Shown here one piece after another: positions 1-6,639 of a stretch of DNA of 8,576 nt; position 1 is the first letter of the stretch; each line of letters begins with the position of its first letter. The notes beneath the pieces are model-generated. The model searched no databases. It saw only the letters and a program-made list of their open reading frames with translations, and was not told where the DNA came from. The DNA comes from Sphingobacteriia bacterium. Its GTDB lineage: Bacteria; Bacteroidota; Bacteroidia; Chitinophagales; Chitinophagaceae. The DNA lies in contig RDYY01000059.1 in NCBI GenBank assembly GCA_004293505.1, positions 1 to 8,576 on the forward strand, in the 5' to 3' direction. A program made the translations under genes and the position numbers.

Positions 1-1232
1 TTTATCCCTCTTCCTTGGAACCTTGGAGCCAATACCTGAATGGCCAACAAGGTTTGGCCCCAGTTCCCTATTATGATCCTTTGGCTTTCATGGTAGAAGA
101 GACCCACAAAAGGGGCATGGAATTCCATGCTTGGCTCAACCCCTATCGGGCGGTGTTCAATGTCAAAAAATCCTCTGTCTCTCCCAGCCATGTCACCCGC
201 CTCCATCCCGAATGGTTTGTGGTGTATGGTGACACCAAATATTTTAATCCTGGTTTGCCCGAAGTGCGCCAACACACTGTAAGGGTGGTGAAAGACATTG
301 TCAGCCGTTACGATGTGGATGCCATCCACATGGACGATTATTTTTACCCTTATCGCATTGCAGGAAAAGAATTTCCCGACCAAGCAACTTATGAGCAATG
401 GGGCAAGGGCATGAGCAAAGACCAATGGCGCCGCAGCAATTGCGACAGCATCATTGTTGACCTGCACCGGGCTTTGCGCAGCACCAATGCGCGCGTTAAA
501 TTTGGCATCAGTCCTTTTGGGGTATGGCGCAACAAAAGCCAAGATCCCATGGGCAGCGATACCAAAGCGGGACAGACCAATTACGATGACCTTTATGCCG
601 ATATTCTACTTTGGTTGGAAAAGGGTTGGATTGATTATGTGACCCCTCAGTTGTATTGGGAAAGGGGGCACAAATTGGCCGACTATGATGTGCTCTTGAA
701 ATGGTGGAACCAACACGGTTATGGCAAACACCTGTACATTGGTCAAGGCATTTACCGGGCTGGCAGCAACGATGCTTGGAAAAACCCGAATGAATTACCA
801 GAACAAATCAGGGCCCTGAGAAGCTTTCCCACCACCCAGGGCAGCATTTATTTCAGCAGTAAAACCTTTGAAAAAAATCCCAATGGCTGGAACGATAGTT
901 TAAGGCAGAACCTTTACCGTTATCCCGCTTTGGTTCCCCCCATGCCTTGGCTAAACAACGACGCACCAGAACAACCCATTGTGACCAAGCAAGGGGATGG
1001 CACATATCAATTTGTGTACAAAGGAAACTTGGCCGTCAGGGGCTTTGCCCTGTTTGTCGTGGAGGCGGGTAAACCCATTAAATTCGTCAATGGCCAATTG
1101 GTCAAAACCTATCCCACAGGCAAACAAGCCCAAGCAGACCTCAAAAATTGGGTTTTGGAAAATGGACAAAAATGGGCTGTGGCCACTTGGGACGTGAACA
1201 ATAACTTGAGTGCTTTGCTCGAAATAAAATAA
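1..1232 (+). CDS. GHL10 (DUF187) family glycoside hydrolase, 5' partial
   Basis: TIM-barrel glycoside hydrolase-like protein of the GHL10/DUF187 family. Characterised relatives include E. coli DigH (YddW), which cuts peptidoglycan glycans stripped of stem peptides, so a periplasmic or outer-membrane cell-wall role is likely by family inference. The frame is open to the left window edge (Y-P-S-S before the TTG at 15), so that TTG is not the real start. About 409 residues are visible; the signal peptide and first barrel strands are missing. Counting from the TTG, conserved family blocks are EPWSQYL (2-8), FHAWLNPYRA (37-46), HMDDYFYPY (105-113), GISPFG (164-169) and YVTPQLYWE (208-216). The Asp pair at 107-108 is the best candidate for active-site acids. 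Roughly residues 315-405 form a beta-rich tail, probably an Ig- or fibronectin-like module. The gene ends in TAA at 1230-1232, about 70 bases before the porin frame on the same strand. The substrate cannot be read from the sequence. Confidence 0.93.
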   Translation, partial: YPSSLEPWSQYLNGQQGLAPVPYYDPLAFMVEETHKRGMEFHAWLNPYRAVFNVKKSSVSPSHVTRLHPEWFVVYGDTKYFNPGLPEVRQHTVRVVKDIVSRYDVDAIHMDDYFYPYRIAGKEFPDQATYEQWGKGMSKDQWRRSNCDSIIVDLHRALRSTNARVKFGISPFGVWRNKSQDPMGSDTKAGQTNYDDLYADILLWLEKGWIDYVTPQLYWERGHKLADYDVLLKWWNQHGYGKHLYIGQGIYRAGSNDAWKNPNELPEQIRALRSFPTTQGSIYFSSKTFEKNPNGWNDSLRQNLYRYPALVPPMPWLNNDAPEQPIVTKQGDGTYQFVYKGNLAVRGFALFVVEAGKPIKFVNGQLVKTYPTGKQAQADLKNWVLENGQKWAVATWDVNNNLSALLEIK

Positions 1233-1272
1233 ATCAACCATCCTAAGCAGTAAACCCTTTCCCTTCCTTAGA

Positions 1273-1304
1273 AAAGCAAGAACCAGATGGCTGGTTCTTG
1301 CTTT
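1273..1304. repeat. Perfect 14-bp inverted repeat (hairpin) between GHL10 and porin genes
   Basis: AAAGCAAGAACCAG (1273-1286) and CTGGTTCTTGCTTT (1291-1304) are exact reverse complements around a 4-base loop, ATGG. The stem starts 41 bases after the GHL10 stop. It could act as a transcription terminator, but the plus-strand run after it is only TTT followed by GGGG; read on the minus strand, the stem is followed by TTTTC. The hairpin also lies inside the open frame that encodes the porin signal peptide, and its loop holds the only nearby ATG, which is out of frame with the porin. Structure is certain from the sequence; function is not. Confidence 0.75.
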
Positions 1305-2412
1305 GGGGTTGCTGGGACCTTTTGCTTTGTGGGGCCAGGCGTCCCATGCTGTGGACCCATCCCTGTTTGTTTTATCGGACAGCATCACCCAGCCAAAACC
1401 AAAATTATCGGTTCAGTTCTATGCCGATCTATATTGGGGTACTGCTTTTAGACCCGGCCAGTCCCAATTGCCCTACTTGGTTTCTCACCAAAGAACTGGA
1501 GGACCACAAGTAAATTTGGTGGCGGCAGATATTCAATTCAAAGCCCATCGTTGGCGGAGTCGCTTTGTGCCTGCTTGGGGCACTTATATGCAGGCCAATT
1601 ATGCAGCAGAACCCAAGGGTTTGGCGCAACACCTGGTAGAAGCCAGTGTAGGCTTTAGGCCTTTGAAACAAAAAAACATTTGGATAGAAGCAGGTTTGTT
1701 GTCTTCTCCCATCACCAATGAAAATGCTTTTAGTTTAGACCAATTGCTCTTGACCCGGTCTTTTGCCCCAGAATTCAGCCCTTATTTTTTGACCGGTGCC
1801 AAATTGGTAGTGCCCTTTGGAAAAAAGTGGACGGGGTCACTTTATGTTGTCAATGGTTGGCAGACCATTCGCCAACAAAACAAAAACTGGGGCCTGGTTG
1901 GGCAGGTTGAATTCAAACCCACCGACCAGGATGTATGGAATGCAAATGTTTATACGGCCAATGAAGAAAAAACGGGTCAAGCATTTTTGCGCCAACGCTT
2001 TTTGTTTGACCTCTATTGGACCCACCAAGGCAAAGGAAAGTGGCAATTCAGCAGCAATCTTTATTGGGGCCAACAGGCTTTGTTGGAACCCATTGTGGGA
2101 CAGCCGCAAAGGTTCCAATGGTGGCAAGCCAATGTGCAAGCCCGGTATCGGCTTCATTCCCAATGGTGGTTGGCGGGCCGAACGGAATATTTTTCTGACC
2201 CCCATGCGCGCATTGTTCCAGTGAACAGTCCTGGGAATGCTTTTCAACAATGGTCACAGACTTTGGGTTTGCAAACCCTGGTTGCTAAAAAACTTTTGTG
2301 GCGGGTAGAATACCGTTATGCATGGGGACCCACCAAAGTATATGAAGACCAAGAGGGGAAAGCCAGTAGCCAACAACATTGGCTTTTGGTGGGTTTGGCT
2401 TGTCGGTTTTGA
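1303..2412 (+). CDS. BBP2/OmpL-like outer-membrane beta-barrel porin
   Basis: Predicted outer-membrane beta-barrel of the putative beta-barrel porin 2 (OmpL-like) type common in Bacteroidota. Evidence: alternating amphipathic strands rich in Trp and Tyr throughout, family-like blocks EASVGF (113-118), IWIEAGLLSSPI (126-137), SPYFLTGAKL (159-168) and NGWQ (184-187), and a C-terminal Phe in the last strand, as barrels inserted by the BAM machinery usually have. Length of about 370 residues is typical. The start is unresolved. The TTG at 1303 gives only a short hydrophobic leader with no basic residues (ending GQASHA, residues 11-16). The same frame is open back to 1228 and encodes an excellent Sec signal there: basic RKARTR, then a hydrophobic run from WLVLALG. 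That stretch has no ATG or GTG; only ATC 1240, CTG 1291 and TTG 1303 are conceivable starts. Stop is TGA at 2410-2412. Substrate unknown. Confidence 0.86.
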   Translation: MGLLGPFALWGQASHAVDPSLFVLSDSITQPKPKLSVQFYADLYWGTAFRPGQSQLPYLVSHQRTGGPQVNLVAADIQFKAHRWRSRFVPAWGTYMQANYAAEPKGLAQHLVEASVGFRPLKQKNIWIEAGLLSSPITNENAFSLDQLLLTRSFAPEFSPYFLTGAKLVVPFGKKWTGSLYVVNGWQTIRQQNKNWGLVGQVEFKPTDQDVWNANVYTANEEKTGQAFLRQRFLFDLYWTHQGKGKWQFSSNLYWGQQALLEPIVGQPQRFQWWQANVQARYRLHSQWWLAGRTEYFSDPHARIVPVNSPGNAFQQWSQTLGLQTLVAKKLLWRVEYRYAWGPTKVYEDQEGKASSQQHWLLVGLACRF

Positions 2413-2447
2413 CCTAGAACCTGACACAAGAATTCCTTTGGCGCAGG

Positions 2448-2945
2448 TCAGCCAAAAACCACTTCGTTTTGGGCACCTGGCCAAGCACCAAACAGTTTGT
2501 CCACGGCTTCGTAACGGTGGGCAAAAATTCCCCTCAACTGGCTGCGCACCAGGATGAGGTTGGCCAAATCGCCCAACCACCAGAGTGGTAATTTATAGTG
2601 TACAATATCGGTCATTTCCACCCCACCTTCAATGGCTTTGAAATGGTGTTGGTGGTGCCAAAGGCTGTAGGGTCCAAACCTTTGTTCATCCACAAAAAAC
2701 CGTTGGTGGTCTACATGGGTAATCTCAGTCATCCAATACAAGGGAATGCCCAAGAGGGGCTTGACGGTATATTCAATGATTTGGCCTGGGTACATCTCAG
2801 CACCATGGTGTTGGCTAATGATCTCAAAACCCAAATGGGATGGTGTGATTTCTTTCAGGTTGGCGGGCCGGCTAAAAAAAGACCAAGCTTGTTCTAGTGT
2901 AACAGGAATACGTTGTACGGTTTTGATGCTGTAAACGGCCGACAT
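2448..2945 (-). CDS. SRPBCC (START-like) ligand-binding domain protein, COG4276 type
   Basis: Complete 165-residue cytoplasmic protein with the SRPBCC/Bet v 1-like helix-grip fold. It opens with a strand and a helix (residues 5-24; 'PVTLEQAWSFFS'), followed by the common 'NLKEITP' segment at 29-35. Residues 90-102 (FGPYSLWHHQHHF) and 111-120 (MTDIVHYKLP) match the conserved core strands of COG4276 proteins. A long C-terminal helix (about 123-152, with RSQLRGIFAHR) closes the pocket. There is no signal peptide or membrane segment. Family members bind hydrophobic ligands, but a ligand or enzymatic activity cannot be assigned. The ATG at 2943-2945 (complement) is the natural start and gives the usual family length. 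The gene converges on the porin with 35 bases between stops, and diverges from the helicase across a 56-base gap, so the two divergent promoters must be packed closely together. Confidence 0.92.
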   Translation of the reverse strand: MSAVYSIKTVQRIPVTLEQAWSFFSRPANLKEITPSHLGFEIISQHHGAEMYPGQIIEYTVKPLLGIPLYWMTEITHVDHQRFFVDEQRFGPYSLWHHQHHFKAIEGGVEMTDIVHYKLPLWWLGDLANLILVRSQLRGIFAHRYEAVDKLFGAWPGAQNEVVFG

Positions 2946-2967
2946 AAGTGTTTTTCATAACAACACC

Positions 2968-2997
2968 TGTGGGCTTGGAAGGTTCATGCTATCTTTA
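2968..2997 (+). promoter_or_regulatory. Candidate Bacteroidota promoter for the helicase-nuclease gene
   Basis: TATCTTTA at 2990-2997 matches the Bacteroidota -7 consensus TAnnTTTG except for the last base. TGTG at 2968-2971, 18 bases upstream, is one mismatch from the -33 element TTTG. The ATG at 3002 lies only four bases after the -7 element, so a start site at the usual distance would fall at or next to the start codon. Motif match only; a fully matching -33 element is absent. Confidence 0.35.
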
Positions 2998-3001
2998 AGG
3001 C

Positions 3002-6000
3002 ATGCTGAAAAAACAAGACCAAGAGGACCAATTCAAAGCTGTTTTTGCCCAGTTGAACCCAGCCCAACAAGCAGCGGTTGAGGCCTTAGAAGGTCCCGTC
3101 ATGGTCATTGCCGGACCTGGTACAGGAAAGACCCAAATCTTGAGCGCCCGCATTGGCAAAATTTTGTTGGAAACCGATACCACCCCCGATCAAATCCTTT
3201 GTTTGACCTATACCGATGCGGGTGCCATCGCGATGCGCAAGCGGCTTTTGCAATTCATTGGACCTGAAGCCTATCAAATTCAGTTGTCTACTTTTCATGC
3301 TTTTTGCCACGACATCATCCAAGACAATCTCTCCCGTTTTGAAAAATCCAGTCTTGATCCCATCACCGAATTGGAATCAACCGAATTGTTCAAAGAATTG
3401 ATCAATGGGTTTCCCAAAAACCATCCCCTGAAAAGGTACAGGGGCAATGTTTACCACGAGATCAACAATTTGCGCAACCTGTTCAGCAGCATGAAGCGAG
3501 AAGGCTGGGAACCTGCTACCATCTTAGCTGCCATTGACACCTATTTGGCAGAGCTGCCCCAACGCGATGAATATGTGTACCGCAAAGCCTACAAGCAATT
3601 CAAAGCGGGCGATTTGAAAATGGGGAAGTTGATAGATGCCCAAAAAAAGATGGAGAAACTGAAAGCGGCAGTGCAAGAATTTCCCCGTTTTCAAGCCATG
3701 ATGCTGGAAAAAAACCGCTACGATTTTGACGACATGATCAATTGGATCATCCGTGAATTTTTGGCCGATGCCGATTTTTTGTTGCGCTACCAAGAGCAGT
3801 ACCAATATATTTTGGTAGACGAATTTCAAGATACCAGTGGCACCCAAAACCAATTGGTGCAATTGCTGAGCAGTTATTGGGCTTCCCCCAACTTGTTTGT
3901 GGTGGGCGACGACGACCAAAGCATTTACCGCTTTCAGGGTGCCAACATAGAAAACATGGGCAGTTTTGCCGATCGGTACGCGACAGACCTTCGCTTGGTG
4001 TTGTTGACGCAAAATTACCGGTCCACCCAACCCATTTTGGATTTGTCCAAACAACTCATTGACCAAAACACAGAAAGGCTCATCAACCGCTTTCCCCAAT
4101 TGGACAAGACTTTGGTGGCTTCTCGGCCCGAAAGATTGGCCATTGATTTAACACCTTCCCTCTTGGCATATGACGACCCCGAAGCAGAGATGATGGAATT
4201 GACCCTTGCCATCCAAGCGCGCCTGGCCCAAGGGCAAGCCCCAGGTTCCATGGCCGTGATCTACCGCGAAAACCGCTGGGGGTCACAGTTCCAGGGCTTT
4301 TTAAAAACCTTGGAGATTCCCTTTTATACCCGTCGCAGCCGCAACCTCATTGAAATTCCTTTGGCCCATCGGCTCTTTCAACTCTTGCGATACATTGCCT
4401 TGGAAAATGAGGAACCCAAGGGAGGGGAAGAAATCTTGTTTGAGATCTTGCACTATTCTTGGTTTGGCATAGCGCCCAGTTTGGCCGCCAAAATCAGTTT
4501 GGAAGTAGGCAACGACTATGGCAACCCAGACAGCAGCATCCGGAATTGGTTGGGCCAACACGTGAGCCAACCAGTAACCGGTTTGTTTGATGAAAAACAT
4601 CCTGGCATTGTTCAATTGCACCAGCTGATAGAGAGCTGTTTGGGCGATGCTTTTACTTTGCCCTTGTTGGAATTGTTTCAACAATTGGTTTCCCGCAGTG
4701 GGGCTTTGCAAGCCATTTTGGTGAGCCCCAACAAACACCAAGACTTGAGCATATTGTCTGCCGTTTATCGCTTTATAGAAGAAGAAACCCACCGCAGGCC
4801 CTTGATGACTTGTCTAGAATTGGTACAAACCTTGGATACCATGCAAAAAGAAGGCATCTCTTTGGATTTCTCCGAAAATGTAGGAACTGAAAACGGGGTC
4901 AACTTGCTCACGGCCCATGGCTCCAAAGGCTTGGAGTTTGAAACCGTTTTTTTAGTGGGGCTGAACGCTCAGTTCTGGGAGAAAAAAAGAAAGCCCAACG
5001 GGGGATATGCTTTGCCCGACACTTTGTTTGTTGCGGCCCAAGCAGGGAGTGATGAAGAAGAATTACGGCGCTTGTTCTACGTGGCCCTTACCCGCGCCGA
5101 AAAAGAATTGTTCCTGTCCTATGCCTTGTTCAAAACAGACGGAAAGCCCTTAGAGCCCTCACAGTTTGTGGCAGAATTACAAGCGGGTGGAACATTGGTG
5201 GCAGCACACAAAAAAACAACCGATGCTGTCTTGGACCAGTTCCGGGCCCTGCGCATTCAACCACCTGCCAAGCCCCAAATTGCTGCATTGGAAGCAGCTG
5301 TAGTGGATCGGTTTTTGGAGAAATTCACCATGAATGTGACGGCACTCAACAATTATTTGAATTGCCCCTTGCAATTTTATTATAACAATATTTTACGTGT
5401 TCCTTCTGGAAAATCGGAGGCGGCCACTTTTGGATCAGCTGTTCACCATGGCTTGCACACATTGTTCTTGCACATGCAAGACCAGGGCGATTTTCCTCCC
5501 GTAGAAAAATTGATCAAAGATTTTGAGTTGTACTTGTTTCGCCACCGCGAAATGTTTTCAAAGGAAGAATTGGCCCGCAGATTGGAATATGGGCAAACCT
5601 TGTTACAAGACTATTACAACAGAAGCCTGCCCACTTGGAACAAGGTGGTATCGGTAGAGAAAAACATCCGGGGAGTGGTTTACCAACAAGTACCCTTGAA
5701 AGGAAAACTAGACAAATTAGAATTTGATGGGACCATGGTGAATGTAGTGGATTACAAAACAGGGAATCCCGACAACGCCAAGGAAAAACTAAAGGGCCCC
5801 AACGACAAAAATCCGTTGGGAGGAGATTATTGGCGCCAGGCAGTATTCTATAAAATTTTAGTAGACGAATACCCTTTGAAAAACTGGCAAGTCAACAGCA
5901 CAGAATTTGATTTCATTGAACCCGATGACGACAAAAATTACCAAAAAATAAAAATCAATATAGCACCCAGCGATGTTACCACTGTAGGGCAACAAATTCG

Positions 6001-6136
6001 CTCTGCTTGGGAAAAAATTCAACAAAAAGACTTTTACACAGGCTGTGGCAAAGACACCTGTCACTGGTGTCAATTCACCAAAAACCAAGATATCGCCATT
6101 GGTTTTCTGCCTTTGGACGAGGCGGAAGAAGACTAA
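3002..6136 (+). CDS. UvrD/Rep-family helicase fused to Fe-S RecB-like nuclease
   Basis: A 1044-residue single-chain DNA helicase-nuclease, probably acting at double-strand ends in recombination repair. All SF1A motifs are present: Q-motif LNPAQQAAV (18-26), Walker A AGPGTGKT (37-44), Walker B DEFQD (273-277), motif III GDDDQSIYRF (302-311), motif IV QNYRS (337-341), motif V TAHGSKGLEF (637-646) and motif VI LFYVALTRA (691-699). From about residue 775 comes a PD-(D/E)XK nuclease of the RecB/AddB/Cas4 type: GSAVHH with H815, GKLD with D904, DYKTG with D917 and K919, and RQAVFYK with Q946. Four cysteines, C788 (NCPLQF) plus C1015, C1020 and C1023 (C-x4-C-x2-C), match the Fe-S staple of AddB and related nucleases. 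Helicase and nuclease both look intact. The layout resembles AdnA/AdnB or AddA more than PcrA, but no partner subunit is adjacent. ATG start at 3002, TAA at 6134-6136. Alternative: an AddA-like or phage-defence helicase; the exact subfamily is not fixed. Confidence 0.96.
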   Translation: MLKKQDQEDQFKAVFAQLNPAQQAAVEALEGPVMVIAGPGTGKTQILSARIGKILLETDTTPDQILCLTYTDAGAIAMRKRLLQFIGPEAYQIQLSTFHAFCHDIIQDNLSRFEKSSLDPITELESTELFKELINGFPKNHPLKRYRGNVYHEINNLRNLFSSMKREGWEPATILAAIDTYLAELPQRDEYVYRKAYKQFKAGDLKMGKLIDAQKKMEKLKAAVQEFPRFQAMMLEKNRYDFDDMINWIIREFLADADFLLRYQEQYQYILVDEFQDTSGTQNQLVQLLSSYWASPNLFVVGDDDQSIYRFQGANIENMGSFADRYATDLRLVLLTQNYRSTQPILDLSKQLIDQNTERLINRFPQLDKTLVASRPERLAIDLTPSLLAYDDPEAEMMELTLAIQARLAQGQAPGSMAVIYRENRWGSQFQGFLKTLEIPFYTRRSRNLIEIPLAHRLFQLLRYIALENEEPKGGEEILFEILHYSWFGIAPSLAAKISLEVGNDYGNPDSSIRNWLGQHVSQPVTGLFDEKHPGIVQLHQLIESCLGDAFTLPLLELFQQLVSRSGALQAILVSPNKHQDLSILSAVYRFIEEETHRRPLMTCLELVQTLDTMQKEGISLDFSENVGTENGVNLLTAHGSKGLEFETVFLVGLNAQFWEKKRKPNGGYALPDTLFVAAQAGSDEEELRRLFYVALTRAEKELFLSYALFKTDGKPLEPSQFVAELQAGGTLVAAHKKTTDAVLDQFRALRIQPPAKPQIAALEAAVVDRFLEKFTMNVTALNNYLNCPLQFYYNNILRVPSGKSEAATFGSAVHHGLHTLFLHMQDQGDFPPVEKLIKDFELYLFRHREMFSKEELARRLEYGQTLLQDYYNRSLPTWNKVVSVEKNIRGVVYQQVPLKGKLDKLEFDGTMVNVVDYKTGNPDNAKEKLKGPNDKNPLGGDYWRQAVFYKILVDEYPLKNWQVNSTEFDFIEPDDDKNYQKIKINIAPSDVTTVGQQIRSAWEKIQQKDFYTGCGKDTCHWCQFTKNQDIAIGFLPLDEAEED

Positions 6137-6137
6137 A

Positions 6138-6159
6138 GGGGTGGGTTTTACCCCGTTTT
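6138..6159 (+). terminator. Weak candidate terminator after the helicase gene
   Basis: GGGGT (6138-6142) pairs with ACCCC (6150-6154) around a 7-base loop and is followed by GTTTT. It begins one base after the helicase stop codon. The stem is only five pairs and the T-run is short, so termination is plausible rather than certain. The roughly 85 bases that follow (6161-6246) show no gene or clear motif. Confidence 0.4.
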
Positions 6160-6226
6160 GCAGGAATCACCGGGGGATCTCTTGCGTGTTTCACCGAATC
6201 TCTGCTGTTCTTTCTGCAAGCTGATG

Positions 6227-6253
6227 TTGACAAGATAGGGGTAGGTTAAATTG
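6227..6253 (+). promoter_or_regulatory. Possible promoter upstream of the small membrane protein
   Basis: TTG at 6227-6229 (within TTGACA) is followed after 17 bases by TAAATTG (6247-6253), one base short of the Bacteroidota -7 element TAnnTTTG. It would place a transcript start about 15-20 bases upstream of the ATG at 6276. It lies after the candidate terminator, which fits a new transcription unit. The match is imperfect and rests on motif reading only. Confidence 0.3.
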
Positions 6254-6275
6254 CTGTTCAACCAATATCCCCGAT

Positions 6276-6452
6276 ATGAGAAACAGCTCCCCCCTTTACC
6301 TCGGGTTTTACCTGATGACGGTTTTCATGTTTTTTATCTTGCCCAAAACCTTGGCCTTTAGCAAGCAATTTTTGTATGGCTACATGGTGGCTTGCCTCTT
6401 GGTATTGAGTGTAGATTATTTTCGCCACCAGCGAAAAATGCCCAAGTCATAA
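6276..6452 (+). CDS. Small two-helix membrane protein, 58 residues
   Basis: Not a family I recognise. The ORF runs from ATG 6276 to TAA 6450-6452. It encodes two strongly hydrophobic stretches: residues 7-28 (LYLGFYLMTVFMFFILP, then KTLAF) and residues 32-49 (FLYGYMVACLLVLSVDYF). They are separated by a short basic-polar turn around K30, and a basic tail follows (RHQRK, 50-54). By the positive-inside rule, the cytoplasmic C-terminus and the Arg at position 2 suggest a hairpin with both ends inside. Two well-spaced helices with flanking charges are unlikely by chance, which supports real coding despite the small size. It sits 139 bases after the helicase and 15 bases before a second short ORF. 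A role as a regulator or stabiliser of a membrane complex would be guesswork. Confidence 0.68.
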   Translation: MRNSSPLYLGFYLMTVFMFFILPKTLAFSKQFLYGYMVACLLVLSVDYFRHQRKMPKS

Positions 6453-6467
6453 AAGGAAAGAAGCGCC

Positions 6468-6602
6468 ATGAAAAGACAATGGGAAAACCTGGTTCGCTAC
6501 TTCCAGTATCGGCCTTGGATACAAATTATTTTGTTCATTTACCAAGCGCATGTTGTGCCCCAGCCCCCCAAAAGAGAACCCTTTGAGAAGATCAGGATCT
6601 GA
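6468..6602 (+). CDS. Possible small protein, 44 residues
   Basis: A short ORF from ATG 6468 to TGA 6600-6602. It starts 15 bases after the small membrane protein gene, with a purine-rich AAAAGGAAAGAAG stretch just upstream that could help translation. The product is amphipathic and basic at the start (MKRQWENLVRYF), has one moderately hydrophobic segment (WIQIILFIY, residues 17-25), then a proline-rich, charged tail (PQPPKREPFEKIRI). It may be a membrane-anchored or peripheral micropeptide co-expressed with the preceding gene. I recognise no family. The tight spacing and the sensible composition favour a real gene, but at this length a chance ORF cannot be excluded. Confidence 0.45.
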   Translation: MKRQWENLVRYFQYRPWIQIILFIYQAHVVPQPPKREPFEKIRI

Positions 6603-6608
6603 ATTTCT

Positions 6609-6636
6609 CTTGGGATGGTTTTTGCCTTTACTTTTG
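6609..6636 (+). promoter_or_regulatory. Candidate Bacteroidota promoter for the Ig-like lipoprotein gene
   Basis: TACTTTTG at 6629-6636 is a perfect match to the Bacteroidota -7 element TAnnTTTG. CTTG at 6609-6612 lies 16 bases upstream and could serve as the -33 element, a slightly short spacing. The ATG at 6640 follows the -7 element by three bases, so a transcript starting at the usual distance would have essentially no leader. Confidence 0.5.
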
Positions 6637-6639
6637 TAA

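Noticed and set aside
951..1388. Minus-strand ORF of 145 codons across the GHL10 3' end and the porin start
   Set aside because: It overlaps the strongly supported GHL10 coding sequence and the porin signal region, and its translation has no recognisable domain or plausible composition. It is a shadow frame.
2410..2450. TGACCT / AGGTCA inverted repeat between the convergent porin and SRPBCC genes
   Set aside because: Only six pairs with a loop of about 29 bases and no T-run; too weak to call a terminator.
2170..2876. Two copies of GGTTGGCGGGCCG, in the porin gene and in the SRPBCC gene
   Set aside because: Only 13 bases, in unrelated coding contexts and with no flanking similarity; treated as coincidence.
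3524..4099. Minus-strand ORF of 191 codons inside the helicase gene
   Set aside because: It is antisense to the Walker B and motif III region of an intact helicase and shows no family features of its own.
6007..6249. Plus-strand ORF overlapping the helicase 3' end and running into the spacer
   Set aside because: Most of it lies in another frame of the helicase, and the part in the spacer has no domain, signal or good start.
6584..6611. Nested imperfect inverted repeats (AGATC/GATCT and GAGAA/TTCTC) at the end of the 44-residue ORF
   Set aside because: Short stems with an asymmetric bulge and no T-run; could arise by chance.
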